Assembly (NCBI RefSeq): GCF_028309625.1
Contig: NZ_JAQMHR010000001.1
Location: 310,001-374,000 of the forward strand
Direction of reading: 5' to 3'
DNA from: Trichococcus sp. K1Tr
GTDB lineage: Bacteria; Bacillota; Bacilli; Lactobacillales; Aerococcaceae
Length of the DNA: 64,000 bases
Positions 31,378 to 39,238 of this stretch are shown here, piece after piece. The notes beneath the pieces were generated by a model. That model saw nothing but the letters and a program-made list of their open reading frames with translations. It did not search any database and was not told the origin of the DNA. Position 1 is the stretch's first letter. Each line of letters starts with the position of its first letter. The translations under genes were made by a program, and so were the position numbers.

Positions 31378-31992
31378 GTGGCCGTAAATTATCCGAACGG
31401 CAAAAAGTTCCATGCCGAGTCGCATATACCGAAAACTGCAAAGAGGAAAGACTTCGTATACAGCAATCGGGGAATGACGCTTGAAGAAGAGATCAACAGC
31501 AGCAATGAGCATTACCTTTCATCAGGGAAAGCCGTCATCCATAAAAAGCCGACGCCTATCCAAGTCGTCAAAGTGGATTACCCCAAAAGAAGCGCAGCCG
31601 TCATAAAAGAAGCCTATTATCGGCAGTCCTCCACTACCGACTATAATGGCGTCTATAAAGGGCTATATCTTGACTTTGAGGCGAAAGAAACAAAAAATAA
31701 GACAGCCATACCTTTGAGCAACTTCCACGAGCACCAGATTGTCCACATGAAAAGGTGTATCCAACAGCAAGGAATCACGTTCGTACTGATCCGTTTTTCC
31801 TGCTTTAACCGCGTTTTCTTGCTGAACAGTTCCTATCTGATTGACTTTTGGGAGAATACATTGAATAATGGCCGTAAATCGATTCCATTGGCTTTTATTG
31901 AGGACAATGGGATCGAAGTGGCATACGGATTCAATCCCCGACTGGATTATCTGGATGCAGTGGATAAAATGCTTGAACGCACTATCAAATAA
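31378..31992 (+). CDS. recU: Holliday junction resolvase RecU
   Basis: Cuts four-way DNA junctions during recombination and chromosome segregation in Firmicutes. The 204-residue protein has the opening NYPNGKKFH, the YSNRGMTLEEEIN motif and the nuclease core YKGLYLDFEAKETKNKTA ... NFHEHQ. The start is GTG, with GGGGGTGAT as ribosome binding site. It is followed 16 bases later by the class A penicillin-binding protein gene, the recU-ponA pair conserved in Bacilli. Confidence 0.97.
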   Translation: MAVNYPNGKKFHAESHIPKTAKRKDFVYSNRGMTLEEEINSSNEHYLSSGKAVIHKKPTPIQVVKVDYPKRSAAVIKEAYYRQSSTTDYNGVYKGLYLDFEAKETKNKTAIPLSNFHEHQIVHMKRCIQQQGITFVLIRFSCFNRVFLLNSSYLIDFWENTLNNGRKSIPLAFIEDNGIEVAYGFNPRLDYLDAVDKMLERTIK

Positions 31993-32008
31993 TTAAGAGG
32001 TGAACCAC

Positions 32009-34582
32009 ATGCCGAATGAAGGCAATAATACACGATCACGCGCAAACAACAGGAAGAAGAACGGAACAACACAGGGCCCACGCAAAACGGCCGTGAAAGC
32101 GAAAACGAAAACGAAGGCGAAGAAAACTGGGATGCCGCTCTGGAAGAAAATTTTCTTCGGTGTTTTGGCCTTGGGGATTATCGGACTCGCTTCCGGAGCA
32201 GGCCTCTTCTTCTACTATGTTTCTTCCGCTCCCGAACTGACCGAAGAGAAGTTGGTCGGAACGGTGGCATCGACCATTTTGGACGCGGACGGAAACGAGA
32301 TCAAGGAAATCGGAGGCAACGATCAGAACCGGACATTGATCACGGCTGAAGAAATCCCGCAAGTCTTGAAGGACGCCATCGTATCGATAGAGGATCAGCG
32401 TTTCTACGATCATAACGGTGTCGATCCAATCCGGATCATCGGGGCCCTGTTCGCGAACCTCCAGCAAGGCGGCATCTCGCAAGGCGGAAGCACCATCACC
32501 CAGCAATTGATAAAATTATCCTATTTTTCAACCAGTTCCGAAGACCAGACATTGGAACGAAAGGCGCAGGAAGCCTGGATGTCCATGCAGCTGGAACGCG
32601 AATATACGAAAGACGAGATTTTGGCATTCTACATCAACAAAGTCTACATGTCCAACAACGTCTACGGCATGGGCACAGCCGCTGAATACTTTTTCGGAAA
32701 ATCCATCACCGATGTGACGCTCGCTGAAGCAGCCACTTTGGCGGGCATGCCGCAAGCCCCTTCACTGTATGACCCGATCAACAATCCAACGGACACGCAA
32801 GCCAGACGCGACCTTGTTCTGGACATGATGGTAGAGAACGAAAAAATCACCGCCGAGGAAAGCGCTGAAGCTAAGACTGTTCAGATAGAAGGCAGCATCA
32901 TCGATCACACCGGCGATGTCAACACGTCACTGGTGATCGACCCTTATATCCAACTTGTCATCGATGAAGTCACGGAGAAAACCGGCTTGGACGTCTACGA
33001 AGGCGGACTGACGATCACGACCAACATCGATATGGATGCGCAACAACATCTGTACGATATCGTGAATACTTACGACTATATCGAATTCCCTGACGATCTG
33101 CTGCAGACCGGTGTTTCCATGGTCGATGTCAACACCGGCGCCATCCAAGCGGTCATCGGCGGGCGCAACCAGAATGTCCAGCTTGGACTCAATCGCGCCT
33201 CCACACTTGAGCGCAGCATCGGTTCGACAATGAAACCATTGGCGGTCTACGGACCGGCAATCGAATACTTGGATTACTCGACAGGCACATTGGTCGTCGA
33301 CGAGGAATACAGCTACTCCGATGGCAGCGAAATAAACAACTACGACAACGAGTACAAAGGCGACCAGACCATCCGTGAAGCCTTGGTCGATTCGCGCAAT
33401 ATTCCGGCATTGAAGACTTTCCAGGAAGTCGGCGCGGATAACGCCTTTTCGTTCCTGCAAAAATTGGGCATCACGATCACAAACGATGACCAGGAATATT
33501 TGGTTGAATCCAATGCCATCGGCGGCGAAGCGACACCGATCGAGCTTTCTGCAGCTTATGCTGCCTTCGCCAACGGGGGCACTTACTACGAGCCTTATAC
33601 GGTCCAATCCGTGACGACTGCTGAAGGCGAAGAATTCACCTTCGAACCGACCGGAACCGAAGCGATGAAGGAATCCACGGCCTACATGATCACCGACATG
33701 CTGAAGGACGTCATCACCGAAGGAACGGCTAAGAACGCCCAGATATCCGGCTTGCCTCAGGCCGGTAAAACCGGTACAACCAACTACACGGATGATGAAT
33801 TGGCGGCAGTCGGCGGGACGAACGTGCCTTATGCCGCTCCTGATGCTTGGTTTGCCGGATATTCGACAAGTTACTCCATTTCGGTATGGGTCGGTTATGA
33901 CAATTCCAAGGAATACGGAAACTTTTTGGATTACCAGACTCAAAGTCTGACGCGCGATATTTATCGTGAGTTGATGTCCTATGTCTCCGAGGATACCGAT
34001 TATGCCGATTGGACACTGCCCGCATCGGTCAGCCAAGTCTCAATCGAAAAGTACACGGATCCGATCATGAAGCCCGGTCCAAATACGCCGAGCAGCCTGA
34101 TTGCCACAGAACTTTTCGTCAAAGGAACGGAACCTACTTCCACATCCAAGAAATACGGTGTGACGTTATTGGCGCCTTCCGGATTGAAGGCCAGCTACAA
34201 TACCGACAAGGACGAATTGACCGTCGAATGGGATAAATATTCAGCCAGCGGCACCGACTCCAACGCACAAGCGCAATACACGGTGACAGCAGGCGGCGCA
34301 TCCGAAACGACAACAGACACCAAAGTCGTCATTGATAATCCTGACAAAGGCACAATCACGATTTCGTTGCTCGTCAAAGTCGGCTCAAGCACATCCCCTG
34401 CTTCAACCATCCAGTTGACCATCGCCGATCCGGCGCAAGAATCATCCGAAGAGGATGACGAAGATAAGGACAAGGCATCAAGCGACTCCTCATCATCATC
34501 TTCATCATCCAGCTCTTCAGCGGAAAGCGATCAAGCATCCTCCGCTGCACAAGATGACGAAGAAGCAAACCAGAATCCATAA
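32009..34582 (+). CDS. Class A penicillin-binding protein 1A
   Basis: Bifunctional cell-wall synthase anchored in the membrane. The 857-residue protein has a very basic cytoplasmic N-terminus (1-45), one membrane helix (about 46-71), a GT51 glycosyltransferase domain with EDQRFYDH (128-135) and QGGSTITQQL, and a transpeptidase domain with active-site S406-T-M-K and K587-T-G-T. A fibronectin-III-like segment (about 720-815) follows. An acidic, serine-rich tail ends the protein, including 11 consecutive serines. The ATG at 32009 is chosen because the upstream in-frame GTG at 32000 lies inside the AGAGGTGA ribosome binding site. It is co-transcribed with recU and ends at a strong terminator. It corresponds to ponA of Bacilli. 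Confidence 0.95.
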   Translation: MPNEGNNTRSRANNRKKNGTTQGPRKTAVKAKTKTKAKKTGMPLWKKIFFGVLALGIIGLASGAGLFFYYVSSAPELTEEKLVGTVASTILDADGNEIKEIGGNDQNRTLITAEEIPQVLKDAIVSIEDQRFYDHNGVDPIRIIGALFANLQQGGISQGGSTITQQLIKLSYFSTSSEDQTLERKAQEAWMSMQLEREYTKDEILAFYINKVYMSNNVYGMGTAAEYFFGKSITDVTLAEAATLAGMPQAPSLYDPINNPTDTQARRDLVLDMMVENEKITAEESAEAKTVQIEGSIIDHTGDVNTSLVIDPYIQLVIDEVTEKTGLDVYEGGLTITTNIDMDAQQHLYDIVNTYDYIEFPDDLLQTGVSMVDVNTGAIQAVIGGRNQNVQLGLNRASTLERSIGSTMKPLAVYGPAIEYLDYSTGTLVVDEEYSYSDGSEINNYDNEYKGDQTIREALVDSRNIPALKTFQEVGADNAFSFLQKLGITITNDDQEYLVESNAIGGEATPIELSAAYAAFANGGTYYEPYTVQSVTTAEGEEFTFEPTGTEAMKESTAYMITDMLKDVITEGTAKNAQISGLPQAGKTGTTNYTDDELAAVGGTNVPYAAPDAWFAGYSTSYSISVWVGYDNSKEYGNFLDYQTQSLTRDIYRELMSYVSEDTDYADWTLPASVSQVSIEKYTDPIMKPGPNTPSSLIATELFVKGTEPTSTSKKYGVTLLAPSGLKASYNTDKDELTVEWDKYSASGTDSNAQAQYTVTAGGASETTTDTKVVIDNPDKGTITISLLVKVGSSTSPASTIQLTIADPAQESSEEDDEDKDKASSDSSSSSSSSSSSAESDQASSAAQDDEEANQNP
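34487..34519 (+). repeat. TCN serine-codon repeat in the pbp1A tail
   Basis: Eleven serine codons in a row, mostly TCA/TCC/TCT, make a low-complexity tract that could vary in length by slippage without shifting frame in multiples of three. Confidence 0.7.
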
Positions 34583-34625
34583 AAAAACAGCCAGCTCCCG
34601 ATAAAGGAGATGGCTGTTTTTTTAT
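34583..34625. terminator. Bidirectional terminator between pbp1A and nth
   Basis: AAAAACAGCCA-CTCC pairs with GGAG-TGGCTGTTTTT (one mismatch) with runs of A and T on the two sides, serving the convergent genes. Confidence 0.93.
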
Positions 34626-34655
34626 TCCGGATGCCGAAAGCTACTCAGATCCGTT

Positions 34656-35303
34656 TCATTTCAAACCCAAACGCTTCTGCCCTTCCTGGCACATCGAAAG
34701 CAACGGGCAAATGTCGCACTTGGGGTTTCTGGCTGTGCAATGATACCTGCCGAAGAAGATCATCTGGTGATGCGCATCGGACCATCGCTCCTTCGGAATT
34801 TTTTTCATCAGCAACTCTTCCACTTCCAGAACCGATGCTTTCTGGGGAGCGATGCGCAGTCGTTTGGATATCCGTTCCACATGGGTATCCACCGCGATCG
34901 CCGGGATATGGAAACCGACACTCATGACGACATTTGCTGTTTTGCGCCCCACTCCGGGCAACTTGGTCAATTCATCAAGAGTGCGCGGTACTTCGCCGCC
35001 AAAGTCCTCCAGCAGCATTTTGCAGCATTTTTGGATATTGGCGGCTTTGGTCCTGTATAAGCCGATCGTCCTGATTTCTTGCATGATCGACTCGAGCGGG
35101 GCCGCAACGAAAGCCTCGGGCGTGGGGAATCGGCCGAACAGGCTTGGCGTAACTTTGTTGACGGAAACGTCCGTTGCCTGGGCGCTGAGAAGCGTCGCAA
35201 TCAACAGCTGAAACACGTTCCGATGAAGCAGTTCGCATTGCGCGTTCGGGAACAGCGCCGCCATCTCATCCAGTGCTTCTACAGTCTTTCTTTTCGATAA
35301 CAT
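34656..35303 (-). CDS. nth: Endonuclease III (base excision repair glycosylase/lyase)
   Basis: Removes oxidised pyrimidines from DNA. The 215-residue protein has the helix-hairpin-helix LPGVGRKTANVV with the catalytic lysine, the catalytic aspartate in AVDTHVERIS, and the 4Fe-4S ligands in C-x6-C-x2-C-x5-C (CTARNPKCDICPLLSMC). It follows dnaD by 12 bases. The dnaD-nth pair is conserved in Bacilli. Confidence 0.97.
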   Translation of the reverse strand: MLSKRKTVEALDEMAALFPNAQCELLHRNVFQLLIATLLSAQATDVSVNKVTPSLFGRFPTPEAFVAAPLESIMQEIRTIGLYRTKAANIQKCCKMLLEDFGGEVPRTLDELTKLPGVGRKTANVVMSVGFHIPAIAVDTHVERISKRLRIAPQKASVLEVEELLMKKIPKERWSDAHHQMIFFGRYHCTARNPKCDICPLLSMCQEGQKRLGLK

Positions 35304-35315
35304 ATTTCACCCCAC

Positions 35316-36023
35316 CTATGCGTCCGCGTCAGTGTCCAGCCAATTGTACAGCGGCACTTCCATCGGCGCATCCGTTCTTGCTTTTTCATCGAACTTGTCC
35401 TGATTGCTTTGGGGCCGCGTCGATTGCTGCTGGATCAGATCTTTTACGCTCTTGATGTTTTTCTTCTCCCAGGCCAAAAGGATGCGGTCGATGTATTTCA
35501 GGCTGTAGACGCGATTCAACACCGCTTCTTTCAAGGCTGATTCGATCAATTCAAGCGGATAGTGGTCCATGTCGATCCAGCTCGCAATGGTCTGCATCTC
35601 GATGGGCGATAAGTTCCGCCCGAATTCCTGCTCGAACATGGTCATGATATTCTTACCCTGTTGCTGGATGGGCTGTTTTTTCTCGGAACGTTCCATCAAT
35701 TGGAAAAGCCGTTGGTAGATCGGATCCAAGGAATAGGAATCCTCCACTTTGCCGGCGAGATCATTTTTCGTCTCCATCAAGATCATCTGCTTCTGCATCA
35801 GATTATGCAGCAAAGAAAAGACATCCTTTTCGGCAATGCCCATATTTTCGGCAATCAGTGCCAGATTCGGAAACGGTATGTTCTTATCGATGTAAGCTTT
35901 CAGCTGCAGCACAAAGATGAATTCCGTATCCGCAAGCCCGATTCTTTTGTAGTTCTGCAGCAAAAAATTAGGGATCAGCGTCTGCCCCGATTCAATCCAT
36001 TTGGTTAATTCATTGTATGACAT
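35316..36023 (-). CDS. dnaD: Primosome protein DnaD
   Basis: Helps load the replicative helicase during initiation and restart. The 235-residue protein has an N-terminal winged-helix domain (about 1-100) and a C-terminal DnaD domain (about 125-205) with FGRNLSPIEMQTIASWI and a YSLKYIDRILLAWEKK stretch. The Gln/Arg-rich tail looks disordered. AAAGGAG precedes the ATG. It is separated from asnS by a terminator-like hairpin, so readthrough or an unseen promoter must supply it. Confidence 0.94.
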   Translation of the reverse strand: MSYNELTKWIESGQTLIPNFLLQNYKRIGLADTEFIFVLQLKAYIDKNIPFPNLALIAENMGIAEKDVFSLLHNLMQKQMILMETKNDLAGKVEDSYSLDPIYQRLFQLMERSEKKQPIQQQGKNIMTMFEQEFGRNLSPIEMQTIASWIDMDHYPLELIESALKEAVLNRVYSLKYIDRILLAWEKKNIKSVKDLIQQQSTRPQSNQDKFDEKARTDAPMEVPLYNWLDTDADA

Positions 36024-36044
36024 CTTATCAAAAAACTCCTTTGG

Positions 36045-36095
36045 AAAAACAGAAAGTGGAACAAATAGCTGCTATTTGCCCCACTCCCATTCTGT
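36045..36095 (-). terminator. Terminator between asnS and dnaD
   Basis: A long interrupted stem (CAGAA/TTCTG, AGTGG/CCACT, CAAATAGC/GCTATTTG) is followed by five T on the minus strand. Confidence 0.8.
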
Positions 36096-36128
36096 TGTGA
36101 TTAAATTCAGATTCGCGAAACGCCCTGG

Positions 36129-37427
36129 TTAAGGGTAGATTCTGTTCAGTAGACGAGGGAACGGAATCGACTCACGGATGTGTTCGGTTCCGGAGATCCA
36201 AGTCACCATTCTTTCGAGTCCCAATCCGAATCCGGAATGAGGCACTGAACCGTATTTGCGTAAATCCAAATACCATGAATAGTCATCTTTGCTCAGCCCG
36301 AATTTTTCGATCTGTTCGCTTAGGCGTTGGTAGTCCACTTCACGTTCGCTGCCGCCGATTATTTCTCCGTATCCTTCCGGAGCGATCATATCCGCGCACA
36401 GAACGACTTCCGGACGATCCGGATGCTCTTTCATGTAGAAAGGCTTGATCGCTTTCGGGTAATTAAGGATGAATACCGGTCTTTCCGATTGGTTTGCGAT
36501 AAAGGTTTCATGAGGCGAACCGAAATCATCGCCCCAGACGATATCGTCGAATCCGTTGGCGTTCAATAAGGCCACGGCATCATCATAGCTGATGCGCTCG
36601 TACGGCAATTGCGTGTATTTTTTCAGCAATTCCTTGTCGCGCTCCAACGTATCCAAGTAGATATCACAATTGTCCAGCACCGATTGGACCAGATACGCGA
36701 CATACTTTTCCTGGACTTCCAGACTTTGGTCCTGATGCATGAAAGCCATTTCCGGCTCCATCATCCAGAATTCGATCAGATGGCGGCGCGTCTTCGATTT
36801 TTCGGCACGGAATGTCGGGCCGAATGAAAATACTTTTCCGAAGGCCATCGCTGCCGCTTCCATGTACAACTGGCCACTCTGGGACAAGTATGCTTCCTCA
36901 TCGAAATACTTGGTGTGGAACAGCTCGGTCGTCCCTTCAGGTGCGCTGCCGGTCAGAATCGGCGGATCGACCTTGATGAAGCCTTCTTGATTGAAGAATT
37001 CGTAAGTGGCGCGGATGATTTCGTTCCGAATCTTCATGATGGCGTGCTGTCTGGATGAACGCAGCCAGAGATGACGATGGTCCATCAGGAAATCTGTCCC
37101 GTGCTCTTTAGGTGTGATCGGATAATCTTGGCTTTCTCCCAACACTTCGATACCGGTGACGAGCAATTCGTAACCAAGCTTCGAACGGGTATCTTCTTGG
37201 ATGATCCCTTTGACGATCAAAGAAGTTTCTTGCGTCAGCGATTTTGCGACGTCAAACAACTCTTCTCCGACATCATTTTTCATAACGATGCCTTGGAAAT
37301 AATGAGCGCCGTCACGTAATTGCAGAAAGGCGATCTTTCCGCTGCTTCTTTTGTTGGTTACCCAAGCACCAATGGAAATCTCCTGCCCTAAATATTCTTT
37401 CGCTTGATCCATTGTGATAAGTGTCAA
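36129..37427 (-). CDS. asnS: Asparaginyl-tRNA synthetase
   Basis: Class IIb synthetase charging tRNA-Asn. The 432-residue protein has an N-terminal OB-fold anticodon domain ([15 protein letters not shown]), motif 2 [15 protein letters not shown] and motif 3 [19 protein letters not shown] start at 37425-37427 is chosen: the resulting length and N-terminus line up with B. subtilis AsnS, and AGGGG lies about 8 bases upstream. The first ATG (37412) would give a protein five residues shorter with no ribosome binding site. It follows aspB by 31 bases. No T-box leader is visible. Confidence 0.96.
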   Translation of the reverse strand: MTLITMDQAKEYLGQEISIGAWVTNKRSSGKIAFLQLRDGAHYFQGIVMKNDVGEELFDVAKSLTQETSLIVKGIIQEDTRSKLGYELLVTGIEVLGESQDYPITPKEHGTDFLMDHRHLWLRSSRQHAIMKIRNEIIRATYEFFNQEGFIKVDPPILTGSAPEGTTELFHTKYFDEEAYLSQSGQLYMEAAAMAFGKVFSFGPTFRAEKSKTRRHLIEFWMMEPEMAFMHQDQSLEVQEKYVAYLVQSVLDNCDIYLDTLERDKELLKKYTQLPYERISYDDAVALLNANGFDDIVWGDDFGSPHETFIANQSERPVFILNYPKAIKPFYMKEHPDRPEVVLCADMIAPEGYGEIIGGSEREVDYQRLSEQIEKFGLSKDDYSWYLDLRKYGSVPHSGFGLGLERMVTWISGTEHIRESIPFPRLLNRIYP

Positions 37428-37458
37428 TCTAGTCTACCCCTTTTTCCACAAAAAAAGT

Positions 37459-38649
37459 TTATTTTTTATGGGTTTCGATAAATTTTTTGATGCGGTCTAC
37501 TGCTTCTGCGAGTAGTTCTTCTCTGACAGTATAACTTATTCTGGCGTAATCAGGGTATCCAAAACCATCGCCTGAAACCAAAGCGACATTAGCCTCTTCG
37601 ATCAGAGCCAGCGTAAAGTCTTTCACTTCCTCAAAACCGCACATCTCGGCGGCTTCCTTCACATTCGGGAACAGGTAGAAGGCTCCTTGAGGTTTCGTTA
37701 CCTTGAAACCAGGAATGCTTGCTACAAGCGGATAGAAAAAATTCAGTCGCGCTTCGAGTGCTGCACGCATTTCCTCAACAAAATCCTGCGGTCCGGTCAA
37801 AGCAGCCAGTGCGCCATATTGGCTCGGTCCGGCAGGATTGCTTGTCGAATGGCTGGACAGTTCAATCATTTTGCTGATGATTTCTACATTTCCGATTGCA
37901 TACCCGATTCTCCAGCCTGTCATTGCGTAGGTTTTGGAAATTCCGTTGATGATGATCGTTTGGTTCTTGATTTCTTCTGAAAGTGAAGCGATTGAGATGG
38001 CTTTATTCCCGTTATAAGTCAGTCGGTAGTATATTTCATCGGCAATGATCAGGACATCGTGTTCAACCGCCCACTCGCCGATCGCCTTCAATTCTTCAGG
38101 CGTATAGATCATACCGGTAGGGTTCGACGGCGAATTCAAGAGCAAAGCAACCGTTTTTTCGGTGCGATGTTTTTCCAGGTCTTCCACAGTCAGTTTAAAG
38201 CCTTTTTCAGGCGCTGTTTCGACAAGCACGTTGACGCCACCCGCCAATTTGATTTGCTCCGTATAGCTCACCCAGTACGGCGCAGGGACGATGACTTCAT
38301 CTCCGGGATTAAGAATGACCTGGAATAACGCAAACAAAGCATTTTTGGCACCTTCAGTCACGATGACTTGATTGACGGCGAAAGTGACTCCGTCATATTT
38401 CTGATGATAATCCACAATCGCTTGACGCAATGGCAGGATACCGGCAGTCGGGGTGTAGTGGTTTGCTTTGTTTGATTGGATCGCCTCTACTGCAGCATTC
38501 AGAATAGAAACGTGCGTATCGAAGTCCGGTTCCCCTACGGTCAAGTTCAGGACATCCTTCCCTTGCGCTTTCATGACGTTGACTTTAGCTGATGTCGCCA
38601 ATGTCGGGGATTCGCTTATTTTTTTCATTCTCTCAGAAATTTTTACCAT
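37459..38649 (-). CDS. aspB: Aspartate aminotransferase (class I/II PLP enzyme)
   Basis: Transfers amino groups between aspartate and 2-oxoglutarate, supplying aspartate and hence asparagine for protein synthesis next to asnS. The 396-residue protein has the substrate motif LNSPSNPTG, the PLP-lysine motif GISKTYAMTGWRIGY and the C-terminal arginine region. The ATG at 38647-38649 has GGAG 8 bases upstream; a GTG three codons earlier overlaps it. It is in the ypmB-aspB-asnS order seen in B. subtilis. Confidence 0.94.
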   Translation of the reverse strand: MVKISERMKKISESPTLATSAKVNVMKAQGKDVLNLTVGEPDFDTHVSILNAAVEAIQSNKANHYTPTAGILPLRQAIVDYHQKYDGVTFAVNQVIVTEGAKNALFALFQVILNPGDEVIVPAPYWVSYTEQIKLAGGVNVLVETAPEKGFKLTVEDLEKHRTEKTVALLLNSPSNPTGMIYTPEELKAIGEWAVEHDVLIIADEIYYRLTYNGNKAISIASLSEEIKNQTIIINGISKTYAMTGWRIGYAIGNVEIISKMIELSSHSTSNPAGPSQYGALAALTGPQDFVEEMRAALEARLNFFYPLVASIPGFKVTKPQGAFYLFPNVKEAAEMCGFEEVKDFTLALIEEANVALVSGDGFGYPDYARISYTVREELLAEAVDRIKKFIETHKK

Positions 38650-38664
38650 CTCAATCACTCCAAT

Positions 38665-39141
38665 TTATATATTTTCTATATCTTTGAGCCATTTACCAGA
38701 AATAGCGGATATCAAATAGTAACCAATCGTATCATTTGCATTTTTGTAGGTGACTTCCCAAACCGGTTCTTCGTTCTCTATCCCCAGTCTTGCCTCCAGA
38801 ATCCGTTCAGGGTTCTTGTCCGCCTGAGTGATTGACTTGGCTTCACTTTCGGTGATGACTTCCGCCGTATTCAGGATAGTGGTTTCACCGCCGTCTTTCT
38901 TGATGATGACATACAATTCTTCGTTGTTGTCATCGATGCCAGCCAGTGTGAAATACGTCTCCGATCCATTGTACCAATAAAAATCCTGGACTTTTTGGAT
39001 ATTGGCGTTCGTTTCCGCAATGGCGGTTGCTTCTTTTTCCGCTTGCAACATCGGCTGCTGGCTTCGGTAAAATATCGTGTAGGAGCTGACGATCATCAGG
39101 AAAAGAAGCACAATCGTCCCAACAATGACATTCTTCTTCAC
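38665..39141 (-). CDS. YpmB-like anchored protein with PepSY-type domain
   Basis: A 158-residue protein with one N-terminal membrane helix (about residues 4-24, VIVGTIVLLFLMIVSSYTIF) and an extracytoplasmic domain resembling the DUF5590/PepSY fold of B. subtilis YpmB. Function is unknown. The GTG at 39139-39141 is preferred because AAGGAA lies 9 bases upstream; an earlier GTG at 39148-39150 is almost inside that site. It lies 15 bases before aspB, so they probably share a transcript. Confidence 0.78.
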   Translation of the reverse strand: MKKNVIVGTIVLLFLMIVSSYTIFYRSQQPMLQAEKEATAIAETNANIQKVQDFYWYNGSETYFTLAGIDDNNEELYVIIKKDGGETTILNTAEVITESEAKSITQADKNPERILEARLGIENEEPVWEVTYKNANDTIGYYLISAISGKWLKDIENI

Positions 39142-39238
39142 ATCTTCCACTTCCTTATCTTTGGGTGAAATTTAATCGCAATCTCACCTAATTGTTAATG
39201 ATACCTTAAACTTCATGCTGATGGAATATCCCGCCGCA

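Noticed and set aside
32927-34036. 369-codon minus-strand frame opposite pbp1A
   Set aside because: Shadow frame; pbp1A has all catalytic motifs on the plus strand.
34487-34519. Serine-codon run considered as a phase-variable repeat
   Set aside because: The codons are mixed (TCA, TCC, TCT, AGC) rather than a pure repeat, so frequent slippage is unlikely; kept only as low-complexity sequence.
36024-39238. Looked for a T-box leader upstream of asnS/aspB/ypmB
   Set aside because: Gaps are only 15-105 bases and none holds a T-box core; the single hairpin before dnaD is an ordinary terminator.
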